A stretch of 64,000 nt of DNA, from contig JAJEGH010000027.1 of assembly GCA_022819985.1 (NCBI GenBank), positions 62,001 through 126,000 of the forward strand, read 5' to 3'. This DNA comes from Alphaproteobacteria bacterium (GTDB lineage: Bacteria > Pseudomonadota > Alphaproteobacteria > Bin65). How positions within the stretch are numbered: position 1 is the first letter of the stretch; each line of letters opens with the position of its first letter. This document shows, one piece after another, positions 17,569-26,661 of this stretch. Made by a program: the position numbers and the translations under genes. The notes beneath the pieces were generated by a model, which was given only the letters and a program-made list of their open reading frames with translations, was not told the origin of the DNA and did no database searches.

Positions 17569-18435
17569 GTGGAAAGAGCGATAAAGAGCCTCTGCCAACT
17601 CCCGGACACCAATCTTTTCGACGAAATTGCCACAGGAGTCGATCTCATTATCGAATCTGTTAGAGAACTTTACTCGGCGTCGCACGGACTGCGCGAAACG
17701 GATTCCCATCGTGCAGCGCGCGTACTCAGGAATCTTGCAGAGGAGGAAGCTTCGAAAGTTCTGATATTAGTCGATGCTGTCAGATGTCCACTTGATAGAC
17801 AGGAGGAAAAATCACGAACTCTAGGGTATTTCTACGACCACTTAGCGAAAGGAATTTATGCCGAAGCCGCCAAGTGGAAGCCTGCCGATTTTGCAGAAAT
17901 TTCTGACGGAATTCAATCGATGCGCAAGCAGTACTATTTGGATGGCCCTACTGGAATAGACTGGATTTTTCCAAATCGTATTATACAAAACCGCGAAGAT
18001 CATCTATATGTTGGATATGTCCGCAGCGGCACGGAAGATGGCGGAAAGGGAGAATGCTACTGGAGCGGACCGAACTTTGCTGATCAAGTAGATAAAACCT
18101 TACCCTTCCTAGGCCGATATACGCCTCCCGCGATCAGCCTTGCTCAAGCGCTTCACAGCACGAATGCAACAAAACCGGACGGCTTGGCGATTATTGCAAG
18201 TATTTGGCAAAGCGCTGAACTACGGTGGGAATTACGATTTACAGAATTGGAGGAATTAAATTACAACACACTCGTAATGATGGAAAACAAAGGTTTATTA
18301 AGTGCAGTCCCGAGTGAGGCATGTGCAACGGTGCATAGACGCTGGATGTTTCCGTTATGGCCTCTCGATCTCAGCATGTACAAAATTAAGAAAAATGATC
18401 TGCGTGAAATTCAACATCTTGAATCGTCGGAGTAG
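17569..18435 (+). CDS. AbiV-like HEPN protein, possible abortive-infection gene
   Basis: A 288-residue protein starting at GTG 17569 behind a clear AGGAG. The first 110 residues resemble the AbiV HEPN domain: SASHGLRETDSHRAARVL, then NLAEEEASKVLILVDAV (the E-E-x-x-K core), then FYDHLAKGIYAEA at 88-100. AbiV in lactococci blocks phage protein synthesis. The C-terminal part (about 130-288) is not recognised; it has DGPTGIDWIFPNR and a Trp-rich end. GC is roughly 45 percent, far below the window average, which marks recent transfer. It follows the Sel1 gene by 61 bp in the same direction. The assignment is by motif only. Confidence 0.55.
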   Translation: MERAIKSLCQLPDTNLFDEIATGVDLIIESVRELYSASHGLRETDSHRAARVLRNLAEEEASKVLILVDAVRCPLDRQEEKSRTLGYFYDHLAKGIYAEAAKWKPADFAEISDGIQSMRKQYYLDGPTGIDWIFPNRIIQNREDHLYVGYVRSGTEDGGKGECYWSGPNFADQVDKTLPFLGRYTPPAISLAQALHSTNATKPDGLAIIASIWQSAELRWELRFTELEELNYNTLVMMENKGLLSAVPSEACATVHRRWMFPLWPLDLSMYKIKKNDLREIQHLESSE

Positions 18436-18601
18436 TATTGAGTGCGAACGACTGGCGCGGCCTATAATTAAGATTTCGCACAGTCGAACCGTCACCTGCC
18501 GAGTTCGCTGACAGACAACCAAGTGTTGGCTTGTGGTGTAGGGAAGGATTTCAAACCTTACCCTGCGGATCGCATCGGTCGGCTGTTGCGCAACGCCTCT
18601 T

Positions 18602-19390
18602 TCACCCCGCCAGCGCGGCCTCGACCTTCGGGCGCAGTTCGGCGGCGTGGGCGTCCATGATTTCCAGGTAGGACGGCTCGACATAGTCGGCGAGGCCCGC
18701 GAAGTTGGGCCGCGCCCGTACGGCGTCGTACCAGGCCGCCAGCGCCGGGCGCCGGTCCCACATCCAGGACAGGTTGAGATGGTCCAGCCGCACGACGTAG
18801 GGGGTGAGCCCCGAATCGGCGAGCGAATAGTCGTCGCCGGCGAGCCACGGCCCGCCCGCCGCCAGCACCGTCTCCATCTGCCGGAGCGCGCTGTCGTAGA
18901 AGCGCACCGCAACGGCGGCCGGCGGCCAGTCCATGCCCAGCTCGATGCACATGCGCTTGCGCTCGCGCCGCTCCGGGTCCGGCGTCTGCGCCAGGTTCGC
19001 CGCCAGCTCGTCCGGAGTCAGCGCGAGGAACTGGTAGCGGAACGCCAGGGCGTTGGAGACCGCCCCGCAGGCGGCGTGCAGCCCGCGGTCCGGCAGGCTG
19101 GCCCAGCGCCGCATCGTCGTCCGCTCCTCCGGGTCGGAGGCGCGCAGGCGCGGCTCGGGGAACGCTTCGTCGAGATATTCGCAGATCAGGGTCGATTCGA
19201 AGAACGGCCAGCCGTTATGCACCAGGGTCGGCACCACGCCCATCGGGTTGAGCGCCATGTAAGCCGGCGCAAACTGGTCGCCCTTGCGCAGATTGTAGTG
19301 ATGCTCGACCGGCGTCAGGCCTTTCTCGCGCAACACCAGCCGCACTTTGGCCGAACACACGCTCATATTGTTGTGGTGCAGTTCGAGCAT
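18602..19390 (-). CDS. glutathione S-transferase
   Basis: A 262-residue cytosolic GST. The thioredoxin-like N-domain begins MLELHHNNMSVCSAKVRLVL, with the Ser/Cys pair where the catalytic residue sits. NPMGVVPTLVHNG has the cis-Pro and FESTLICEYLDEAFP the glutathione gamma-Glu site. The C-terminal helical domain has LAGDDYSLADSGLTPYV, the N-capping box of GSTs. It is somewhat longer than the usual 200-230 residues because of an insert around 110-150. It stands next to a VOC protein on the same strand, 60 bp downstream of it. The electrophile is unknown. Confidence 0.88.
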   Translation of the reverse strand: MLELHHNNMSVCSAKVRLVLREKGLTPVEHHYNLRKGDQFAPAYMALNPMGVVPTLVHNGWPFFESTLICEYLDEAFPEPRLRASDPEERTTMRRWASLPDRGLHAACGAVSNALAFRYQFLALTPDELAANLAQTPDPERRERKRMCIELGMDWPPAAVAVRFYDSALRQMETVLAAGGPWLAGDDYSLADSGLTPYVVRLDHLNLSWMWDRRPALAAWYDAVRARPNFAGLADYVEPSYLEIMDAHAAELRPKVEAALAG

Positions 19391-19451
19391 CGGGTCTCCG
19401 CCGTCTGTTCGGACAATAATAACGCTGGAATAAGGCCGGGTCTCTGCCCCG

Positions 19452-20012
19452 TCAGACCGGCAGGCCGGCCGCGCGCAGTTTCTCGCCGAACTCCGCGCGC
19501 CACTCTTCGGCCGGCCGGAAGGTCGGCGAGCCGCCGTAGGCCGAGCGGGTCCGGTCGTGGATCTCGTCGTCGTTCTGCGACAGGTCGAGCGGCTCGATCA
19601 GCGGCTGTTCGACATACCAGGGCGAATCGACGAAGACCTCGATCCGGTTGCCCTCCGGATCGCGGAAATAAAGCGACCACGCGTTGCCGTGGTTGATCGG
19701 ATCGATCTGGCTGACCTCCGCCTCGTCCTCGAGAATCGCCAGCATGTCGCGCAGGTCCTGGAGCGAACCGGCGCGCAGCGCGACCTGGTTCACGACCCGC
19801 GCCTCCGGTCCGCCGGTGCGCCCTTCGGCCAGGATGATCTGGTGATGCTCCTTCGGGTCGCGGCTCAGGAACACGATGGGTGCGCCGCGCGCGATGCCGC
19901 GGTCGGTCGCGACGAAACCGAGCACCCGGGTGTAGAATTCCTCCATCTTCGGCAGGTCGTGAACGTAGAAGCCGACATGGCTGAAGCTGAGATTGGCGGG
20001 CGGCTTGGGCAT
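19452..20012 (-). CDS. VOC-family (glyoxalase/extradiol-dioxygenase-like) protein
   Basis: A 186-residue vicinal-oxygen-chelate protein. FSHVGFYVHDLPKMEEFYT opens the first module with a metal His, KEHHQIILAEG gives the second ligand region, and RDPEGNRIEVFVD the metal-binding Glu. The fold fits a metal-dependent isomerase, lyase or dioxygenase; the sequence is close to the catechol-2,3-dioxygenase-like branch but shorter. The ATG at 20012 is preferred to a longer frame because it starts right before the fold. It may form a unit with the GST gene downstream, a common pairing in ring-degradation and detoxification clusters. Confidence 0.82.
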   Translation of the reverse strand: MPKPPANLSFSHVGFYVHDLPKMEEFYTRVLGFVATDRGIARGAPIVFLSRDPKEHHQIILAEGRTGGPEARVVNQVALRAGSLQDLRDMLAILEDEAEVSQIDPINHGNAWSLYFRDPEGNRIEVFVDSPWYVEQPLIEPLDLSQNDDEIHDRTRSAYGGSPTFRPAEEWRAEFGEKLRAAGLPV

Positions 20013-20136
20013 GGTCCGGCTCCTCGGTTGCCGCGGCCAGTGTAGCGGGCAGGTGCGCCCGATCAATTGCTGATTCCGCAGCGGCGATCTGCTAACGGTG
20101 CCGCCGCCCCCATTCCACAACCGAGAGACCGCGCCG

Positions 20137-21162
20137 ATGACTGCCCTATCCGCCGGCCCATCCGCCGGCCTGCCCGCCACCATGACCGCAATCGAGATCA
20201 CCGAGCATGGCGGGCCGGAGGTGCTGAAGCCGGTCGCGCGGCCGGTGCCCGCGCCCGGCGCCGGCGAGGTACTGATCCGGGTCGCCGCGGCGGGCGTCAA
20301 CCGGCCGGACCTGGCCCAGCGCGCCGGCAGCTATCCGCCGCCGCCCGGCGCCTCGGACCTGCCCGGCCTGGAGGTCGCCGGGGAAATCGCCGCGCTGGGC
20401 GACGGGACGGCGGGAGTCGCCGCCGGCGACCGTGTGTGCGCGCTGGCCCCCGGCGGCGGCTACGCCGAATATTGCGCCCTGCCGGCCGCCCATTGCCTGC
20501 CCGTGCCGCACGGCTACGACATGGTGCGCGCCGCCGCGCTGCCGGAGACCTTCTTCACCGTCTGGACCAACGTTTTCATGCGCGGCCGGCTGCAATCCGG
20601 CGAGACCCTGCTGGTCCATGGCGGCGCCAGCGGCATCGGTACGACGGCGATCCAGCTCGCCGCCGCGCGCGGCGCCACGGTCGTCGCGACGGCCGGCACG
20701 GTCGACAAATGCGCGGCCTGCGAGGAACTGGGCGCGGCGCGCGCGATCAACTACCGCAACGAGGATTTCGTCGCCATCGTCAACGACATCACCGGCGGCA
20801 AGGGCGCCGACGTAATCCTGGACATGGTCGCCGGCCCCTACGTCCCGCGCAACCAGAAGTGCCTGGCCCTCGATGGCCGGCTGGTCACGATCGCCCTGCT
20901 CGGCGGCGCGAAGGCGGAGGTGAATTTCGGCCTGCTGATGGTCAAACGGCAGACCATGACCGGCTCGACGCTCCGGCCGCAGTCGGTCGAAGCCAAGGCG
21001 GCGATCGCCGACGGGCTGCGCAGCGAAATCTGGCCCCTGCTCGACTCGGGCCGGATCGCGCCGGTCATCCAGGATACGTTCGACCTGAAGGACGCCGCCG
21101 CCGCCCACGCCGCGCTGGAAGCCGGCGAGCATATCGGCAAGTTCGTGCTGACGGTGGAGTAA
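20137..21162 (+). CDS. NAD(P)H-quinone oxidoreductase, TP53I3/PIG3-like
   Basis: Zinc-free medium-chain dehydrogenase/reductase of 341 residues that reduces quinones with [22 protein letters not shown] is the classical start of the catalytic domain, and [20 protein letters not shown] is the PIG3-type substrate loop. [17 protein letters not shown] binds the cofactor. It lacks the zinc ligands of alcohol dehydrogenases. The chosen ATG at 20137 includes a 15-residue leader before MTAIEIT (20182), which is an alternative start. It is divergent from the VOC gene, with 124 bp between. Confidence 0.9.
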   Translation: MTALSAGPSAGLPATMTAIEITEHGGPEVLKPVARPVPAPGAGEVLIRVAAAGVNRPDLAQRAGSYPPPPGASDLPGLEVAGEIAALGDGTAGVAAGDRVCALAPGGGYAEYCALPAAHCLPVPHGYDMVRAAALPETFFTVWTNVFMRGRLQSGETLLVHGGASGIGTTAIQLAAARGATVVATAGTVDKCAACEELGAARAINYRNEDFVAIVNDITGGKGADVILDMVAGPYVPRNQKCLALDGRLVTIALLGGAKAEVNFGLLMVKRQTMTGSTLRPQSVEAKAAIADGLRSEIWPLLDSGRIAPVIQDTFDLKDAAAAHAALEAGEHIGKFVLTVE

Positions 21163-21329
21163 GGCGGCGGCATAAGTCGGTCCTCGGTTGGTCTGTCGCT
21201 TGAGCTTACTCTCTGATCGTCGTTTCGACCGGAGCCCGAAATTGGTCTGAAGCGGAGCGGAAATATCACCGGACATTGCTCTCAGTTACTGCGGAATTCG
21301 TCTACACATCTAACCTGGAGGAAACTTAA

Positions 21330-21908
21330 ATGGAAACAGTGACTTGGGGCAGTCCGGCAATTCTTGTGGAGATTGGCAAGGCAGTCGTTCTTGCGCTCGC
21401 CGCGATCGCAGCAGCGTTATTCGCCCGCTGGCGCTACCAGACCGCTGACAGGCAGCTTCTTCAAGAGCGATTTCAAACTGCTTCAAAATTGCTTGCCAAA
21501 GAAAGAATGAAGGATGAGAATGAGTCAGGTATGATTCGCGTGAGCAGTGTGGTCATATTAGGCAAGCTAGCGCAAGAAGAACCTGAGGAATACCATGTTG
21601 CGGTTATGCGCATCTTTGAGATATTTCTGACTTGGACGACGGTTTTTGGTCCTGAACGAAGAGTTGTTGACCCTGAAGCCAATGATGTCGTCGAAGCAAT
21701 CCGTTTCGTCGAAACACGCACCAAGAGACAAAAGGCAGCAGAAAAAAAGGCGAATTACAAGTTCAGATTGCGTGGAGAATCTCCATTTTATATGGGAGAA
21801 GATAGCAAGCTATATCTTAAGGATATGTGGGTTCCCGAAGTATGTCACGAACTTAGGAAAAGGAACATCGATAGCCCATTCATGGTTGAGCGTCATCCCA
21901 ATTTCTAG
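21330..21908 (+). CDS. membrane-anchored protein of unknown function
   Basis: A 192-residue protein with one N-terminal membrane helix (about 9-32, IGKAVVLALAAIAAALFARW) and then a soluble domain. The stretch QERFQTASKLLAKER followed by IRVSSVVILGKLAQEEPEEY and VMRIFEIFLTW resembles the helical segment found before pentapeptide repeats in some membrane proteins, but no pentapeptide repeats follow. A clear AGGAG precedes the ATG. GC is well below that of the neighbours, so it may be acquired. Rejecting or proving a defence link is not possible from sequence. Confidence 0.7.
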   Translation: METVTWGSPAILVEIGKAVVLALAAIAAALFARWRYQTADRQLLQERFQTASKLLAKERMKDENESGMIRVSSVVILGKLAQEEPEEYHVAVMRIFEIFLTWTTVFGPERRVVDPEANDVVEAIRFVETRTKRQKAAEKKANYKFRLRGESPFYMGEDSKLYLKDMWVPEVCHELRKRNIDSPFMVERHPNF

Positions 21909-22036
21909 CTCCATAAGGTTCCTACAAATTGTATACTTGACTATGCATTAGTTTGGTCGGACTTGTGGCTTTCCAAACCGCTTGTTTCCTGTTCCGGTGT
22001 CGTCATTTCGACCGGAGCAGCGCGGTCGCACGACTC

Positions 22037-23632
22037 CTAAATGTCGATCTCGACGAAACGCATGGCCTGGCGGGCCGTGCGGCGCACCATCTTGCGGCGC
22101 ACCGGCGATTGCAGCAGCCGGTTAAGCGCGGCGAGCGCCAGTTCGCCCGACCGGCCGGTCTCCGGCGCGGCCCGCAGTTTGCGCACCGCCGCCGCCGTCT
22201 TCAGCAGATGGACGGAGACGATGTAGCGGTCCTGCCCGTGATCGAGGAGCGTCCGCTCGACCCCGGCGAAAAAGCCGTCCGGATCGGCGACGGTCCAGTC
22301 GTCCGGATCCACATTACCGTCCTGATGCCCGATGTTGCGTCCGGAAAAGCAGGCCATCTGCAGCAGCCCGGCCGGCCACAGATCCGGGAATTTCGAGCAG
22401 AGGCCGAGCACCGCCTCGGCGAAGGTGAGGCCGTGGGTCAGGTCGAGCCAGCCGAAATCGCCGCCATAGGGCTTGTCGAGATCGTTCAAATGACGGAGGT
22501 CGAAACGCACCATGTTGAGGGCGTTGGCGCCGAGCAGGCTGCGGTACAGGTCGAGCGGCGGCGCGGCGCCGCGTTCGGCGGTAAGGGCGAGCGCCCTGTT
22601 GGCGTTCAGAACGGCATAGTCCTCCGCGGAAGGCGCCGATCCGTTCGGTTGCGATCCGAAGTTTTCCAGGGCGGTAGCATAGCCGCGGAAGTCGGGAATC
22701 AGATCCTCGCGGGTGGCCGACACCAGCCCGCGCACCAGCGGGAGCAGGACCGGTTCGGCAACCTCCGCGCCCAGCCGGCGGATCAGCGCGCCGGCCTTGG
22801 TCACATAAATCGCGGCATGGCCGAAATCGGCATAGTGGGCGAGCGCGGCGCGGGCCAAGCCGCGCTCCATGAGGTCCCAGGCGTCGCCGGCGGCGAGCGC
22901 GCCGCGGGTCAGGCGGATGGCGCGGGCTTCGTCCTCGTCCTCGACGGCCCGGACGAACCCCTCCTCGTCCCAGTCCTCGACCCCTTCGGCATAGGGGTAG
23001 CGCGGCTCGCGCAGGACGTTATCGGCCATATGGCCGACCGCTTCGAGCAGGCAGATGAGCCGGTTTTCCGGTTCGTCCTCCTGCCCGTCATGGAGCGCCA
23101 GCCAGTCCGCCGCGCCGGCATAGGCATGGGTCCAGCCGAATTCCAGCCGGTCGTGCGACCAGCGGATCGCTTCCCGGACGGCGATCGCGGGATCGACACC
23201 GAGCCGCCCGATCCTTGCGATCTCCCGGGCCAGCCGCTCGTAGCCGTGGCGCTCGAAACCCTGTTTGAGATCCGCAAGCGATTTTTCCAGCCGCTCTTCG
23301 GCCGGCGGGTCGACGATCTCGATCCAGACGTCGCCGTCGCGGATGTCGACCGGATAGACGCGCAGCCGGTCGCCGTCGCGCTGGTTCTCGCCGGTCTCCA
23401 GGTCGAACTTCCAGTTGTGCCAGTTGCAGGTCAGCAGGCAGTTGCCGTCGAGCGTGCCCTCGCGCAGCGGATAGCCCTCGTGCGGGCAGCGGTTGTTGCA
23501 GGCGTGGACGCCCTTCGCCGTATCGAAGAGCGCGATCTGCCGGCCGTCGAGGCGGAAGACGAGGCGGCCCTTCTGCCGCAATTCATCGACGCCGGCGGCC
23601 CTGACCCAGCCCCGGTTCATCCTTGGGTTCAT
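22037..23632 (-). CDS. Rieske [2Fe-2S] protein with large C-terminal helical domain
   Basis: A 531-residue protein. The N-terminal 110 residues are a Rieske ferredoxin domain with CPH at 49-51 and CNWH at 69-72, the full two-Cys two-His cluster set, in the order usual for oxygenase-type Rieske domains. The remaining 420 residues are helical and do not contain the recognisable non-haem iron motif of ring-hydroxylating oxygenases. HYADFGHAAIYVTKAG and a His-rich end (HQDGNVDPDD, VHLLKTAA) are notable and slightly resemble questin-oxidase-like proteins. It may be an electron-transfer domain fused to an oxidase. The ATG at 23632 gives the Rieske start; a repeat lies upstream. Confidence 0.75.
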   Translation of the reverse strand: MNPRMNRGWVRAAGVDELRQKGRLVFRLDGRQIALFDTAKGVHACNNRCPHEGYPLREGTLDGNCLLTCNWHNWKFDLETGENQRDGDRLRVYPVDIRDGDVWIEIVDPPAEERLEKSLADLKQGFERHGYERLAREIARIGRLGVDPAIAVREAIRWSHDRLEFGWTHAYAGAADWLALHDGQEDEPENRLICLLEAVGHMADNVLREPRYPYAEGVEDWDEEGFVRAVEDEDEARAIRLTRGALAAGDAWDLMERGLARAALAHYADFGHAAIYVTKAGALIRRLGAEVAEPVLLPLVRGLVSATREDLIPDFRGYATALENFGSQPNGSAPSAEDYAVLNANRALALTAERGAAPPLDLYRSLLGANALNMVRFDLRHLNDLDKPYGGDFGWLDLTHGLTFAEAVLGLCSKFPDLWPAGLLQMACFSGRNIGHQDGNVDPDDWTVADPDGFFAGVERTLLDHGQDRYIVSVHLLKTAAAVRKLRAAPETGRSGELALAALNRLLQSPVRRKMVRRTARQAMRFVEIDI

Positions 23633-23675
23633 CGTTGCGCCCCGTCTCCCGGCAGGTTGAGCATTCCCGATGAAG

Positions 23676-23865
23676 TAGAGCGCGTCCGTTCTCGATGGAA
23701 GCGCCGGCGCAGCTATGGCGCATCCTTCGATACGCGGCTGCGCCGCCACTCAGGATGAGGAGGGTGTTATGGCCGGCAATTCTATCCCTCATCCCGAGTA
23801 GGCGCGCCAGCGCCGTATCGAAGGACGCCACGCTGCCGCGGCTCCGTCAAAAACGGATGCGCTCC
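23676..23865. repeat. dispersed palindromic repeat, copy C (compact)
   Basis: The shortest and cleanest copy of the element also at 6447-6694 and 13581-13880. Ends: TAGAGCGCGTCCGTTCTCG and AACGGATGCGCTCCA. Arms TCCTTCGATACG...ACTCAGGATGAGG and CCTCATCCCGAGTAGG...CGTATCGAAGGA pair over about 40 bp with a short centre. It sits between the Rieske gene start and the amidohydrolase stop, both on the minus strand, where it could act as a terminator for the latter. Confidence 0.78.
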
Positions 23866-23875
23866 AGTCGCCAAA

Positions 23876-25342
23876 TCAAAGACTCTCTTCTTGTTCATAG
23901 AATCGGCGCAAGGCGGCCCGGTAGCGCTCCAGCGTCGGGATGAATGCGTTTGCCGCATTCGCGCCTGCTGCGGCCTGGGCGCGCATTTCGTCGATCGCGG
24001 CAGATTCGTCGAGCCCCAAAACGCGTCCGTCCCGCACAATTTCGCACCCGCCGGACCATACGGACGAAATGTGGTCTCGCGTTGCCCGGCCGAGAAGAAT
24101 GTCGACCTCGGTCGTTCTGAAACTGATGACATCGCCGCCCAGCCGGTCCCAATCGAACAGGATCAGGTCGGCCGGAGCGGCCGCCTCGATGGTGCCGTCG
24201 CGCTCGCTTCCATCGATCGCGCGAAATCCGGAAGCCGTCGCCGCGCTCAATACGTCTGCAGCCGAGAGACCCGGATCGAGCGAATTTCCGCAGTGAAGGC
24301 GATAGAACAACCGAAGCTCGCGGAGCGCATCGTCGTCATCGTCGATGGACAGGGCATCGATGCCGACTGCAAGCCGAACCCCGCGTCGCGCGAACTCGAC
24401 CGCCGGCGCAATGCCCGAGCCGAGGCGCAGATTCGAACTGCTGTTGACTGCAATCGTCACGCCGCGTTCGGCCAACAGATCGCATTCCTCAGGTCGCAGC
24501 CAAACGCAATGGGCCAAGGTGAGTCGGGGCGAAAGCAGGCCAAGATCGTCCAGGTGCGCTACGAAACCGCCCGGGAAGCGGTTGTCGGCCCAAGCGCGCT
24601 GGCGGTGCGTTTCTTGACAATGCATATGCACGCGCCGGCCGGTGGCGGCAGACGCCTCAGCCACCCGGCAGAGCAGGTCGTCTGACGCCCACTCCAACCC
24701 GTAAGGACCGAACTGGACATTGACCGACGCCGATTCGCATTGCCGCGCAATTTCGACGACCATGTCGACTTGCTCGGCAGCGGACGGCAGCGGTCCAGCC
24801 CAGCGCGTCCGTAGTTCTTCGCGATCCGCTTCGCCGAGGAGGGCAAGGATCTTCTCGTCCTCGCAATAGGCCAAGCGATGGCGATCCACCATCGGTACGA
24901 CGAATGCCAGGCGCAGTCCGACATCCTCGGCTGCCCGGCAAACCGCCCGCGCTTCGTCCATGAGCCGGTCGAAGCGCTGCGGCATATGGCAGTGAACGGT
25001 GGCGGCAACGCCCGAACGCGCCATGCGGGAAAATGCGGTGGCGGCGAGCAGGTAAGGATCGACCGGCGGATGAAGGGCAGAGGCGCCGGCGATCCAGACC
25101 TCGAGGGCATCGTCCAAGGCGCCGTAGGCGAGACGGCTCAATCCCCGCCCGTGATCGTGGGCGTTTGCCAGCGCCGGCGTGACGAAGCGTGGCGGGGAGC
25201 CTTCCTCCGCCGGGCATTCATGCACATCGGAAATCGTGCCGTCCCGTATCCCGATCCGGCGGTTGTATGCGACCGCAGCCCGGTCGGCCCCCGCGAGCAG
25301 GCGGTGGGCGAATATCTGCGTTGTGCCCGATGTTGCGGTCAT
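23876..25342 (-). CDS. amidohydrolase-superfamily deaminase/hydrolase
   Basis: Metal-dependent amidohydrolase of 488 residues, in the TRZ/ATZ and cytosine-deaminase-like group. FVTPALANAHDHGRG carries the H-x-H pair (62 and 64), VHMHCQETH the third His region, LAHCVW the fourth and AVGIDALSIDDD the catalytic Asp. Members deaminate or hydrolyse ring nitrogens in guanine-, triazine-, cytosine- or creatinine-type compounds. The ATG overlaps the stop of the TRAP large permease gene (ATGA), so it is coupled to a transporter and its substrate, or a product of it, is probably imported. See the finding on 23876-35142 for a possible route. Confidence 0.85.
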   Translation of the reverse strand: MTATSGTTQIFAHRLLAGADRAAVAYNRRIGIRDGTISDVHECPAEEGSPPRFVTPALANAHDHGRGLSRLAYGALDDALEVWIAGASALHPPVDPYLLAATAFSRMARSGVAATVHCHMPQRFDRLMDEARAVCRAAEDVGLRLAFVVPMVDRHRLAYCEDEKILALLGEADREELRTRWAGPLPSAAEQVDMVVEIARQCESASVNVQFGPYGLEWASDDLLCRVAEASAATGRRVHMHCQETHRQRAWADNRFPGGFVAHLDDLGLLSPRLTLAHCVWLRPEECDLLAERGVTIAVNSSSNLRLGSGIAPAVEFARRGVRLAVGIDALSIDDDDDALRELRLFYRLHCGNSLDPGLSAADVLSAATASGFRAIDGSERDGTIEAAAPADLILFDWDRLGGDVISFRTTEVDILLGRATRDHISSVWSGGCEIVRDGRVLGLDESAAIDEMRAQAAAGANAANAFIPTLERYRAALRRFYEQEESL

Positions 25343-26658
25343 GGCCGAATGATCAGGTTGGGCAGCCAGGTGGCCAGGCCGGGGTAAACGACGACGAGGA
25401 TCAACACCAGCAATTCCAGGGCGATGAACGGCCCTGCGGCCACGTAGATCTGGCGCAGGGTAATCTGCGGCGGTGCGACGCCTTTCATAACGAAAAGAAG
25501 CAGTCCGAACGGCGGCGTGGTCAGGCTGACTTCGAGCACGACCAGGAGCAGGACACCATACCATACCAGATCGAATCCGGCGTGTTGGGCCAGCGGCATG
25601 AAGAACGGCAGGGTGATCAGCATCATGGACAACTGATCGATGAACGCGCCGAGCGCGAGCAGGATCAGCAGCATCAGGATGAGCAGGGTAATCGGGCTGA
25701 AATCGAGCTCGATGGTGACTTCGAGCAGGCCGTCGACGGCGCCGGAGAAGGCGAGAATTTGCGCAAAGGTGACCGAAGCGCAGATGATGAACAGCGCCAT
25801 GCCGGTCACCTTGGCCGCTTCGATAAGGGCCGTGCGCAGGGCGCGCCGCGTCAGGCAGCGATAGGCGACCGCTGCGATAACCGCGCCGACCGCGCCCAGG
25901 GCGGCCGATTCTGTCGGCGTCGCCCAACCTGCGAGGATGCTGCCGACGACAAGGACGAACAGCGCCATCAGCGGTACGACGTAGATCAGGAACGGTCTCA
26001 CCCGGTCGCCCGGCGCCAGGTCCTCCTGCACATAGGCCGGCGCCAAACCGGGGCTGAGGCGGCAGCGCACGACGATATAGACGAAGAAGAGCAGCGCGAT
26101 GAGGAGGCCGGGCACGATGCCGGCAACCAGCAGTTCGGCCACCGGAATCTGCGCCAGGCTGGCCAGGAGCACCGCCAGCGCCGAAGGCGGAATGAGCATC
26201 GCGATGCCGCCGGTCCCGAGGATCGGACCCATCGCCATCGACGGGTGGTAGCCGCGGCGCTGCATTTCCGGAAGCAGGGAACTGCCCAGCATGGCGACAT
26301 TGGCCATCGTCGAGCCGGAGAGGGTCGAAAATATCGTGCCGCCGGTAACCGCAACCAGCGACAGGCGCCCCGGCACTCTGGCGATCAGCCGGTCGACGGC
26401 ATCGATGGCGCGAAACGCCATGCCGGTGTGAAACATGATCTCGCCCATCAGGATAAACAGCGGGATGGGCGCGAGGGAAAAGGTCGTGACCGACCAGACG
26501 GCATTACGCACCAATTGCATGAGGCCCGCCTCGCCGCCGAGGAAAACCACCGCGCCGACCAGATTGACCGCAAAAAAGGAAAAGGCGACCGGAAGACCGG
26601 TCGCCATGAAAAGGATCAGCATGCCGAGCAGCAAACCGAGCGCGAAATACCATTCCAT
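25339..26658 (-). CDS. TRAP transporter large permease (DctM type)
   Basis: Large membrane subunit of a tripartite ATP-independent periplasmic transporter, 439 residues with about 12 hydrophobic segments. MEWYFALGLLLGMLILFM is the first helix. FILMGEIMFHTGMAFRAIDA and MLGSSLLPEMQRRGYHPS are family signatures, and SLTTPPFGLLLFVMKGV is the conserved late loop. It moves an organic anion or zwitterion in with sodium. Its gene lies 3 bp after the small permease gene and overlaps the amidohydrolase gene that follows. The substrate is probably the compound attacked by that enzyme. Confidence 0.95.
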   Translation of the reverse strand: MEWYFALGLLLGMLILFMATGLPVAFSFFAVNLVGAVVFLGGEAGLMQLVRNAVWSVTTFSLAPIPLFILMGEIMFHTGMAFRAIDAVDRLIARVPGRLSLVAVTGGTIFSTLSGSTMANVAMLGSSLLPEMQRRGYHPSMAMGPILGTGGIAMLIPPSALAVLLASLAQIPVAELLVAGIVPGLLIALLFFVYIVVRCRLSPGLAPAYVQEDLAPGDRVRPFLIYVVPLMALFVLVVGSILAGWATPTESAALGAVGAVIAAVAYRCLTRRALRTALIEAAKVTGMALFIICASVTFAQILAFSGAVDGLLEVTIELDFSPITLLILMLLILLALGAFIDQLSMMLITLPFFMPLAQHAGFDLVWYGVLLLVVLEVSLTTPPFGLLLFVMKGVAPPQITLRQIYVAAGPFIALELLVLILVVVYPGLATWLPNLIIRP

Positions 26659-26661
26659 CGG

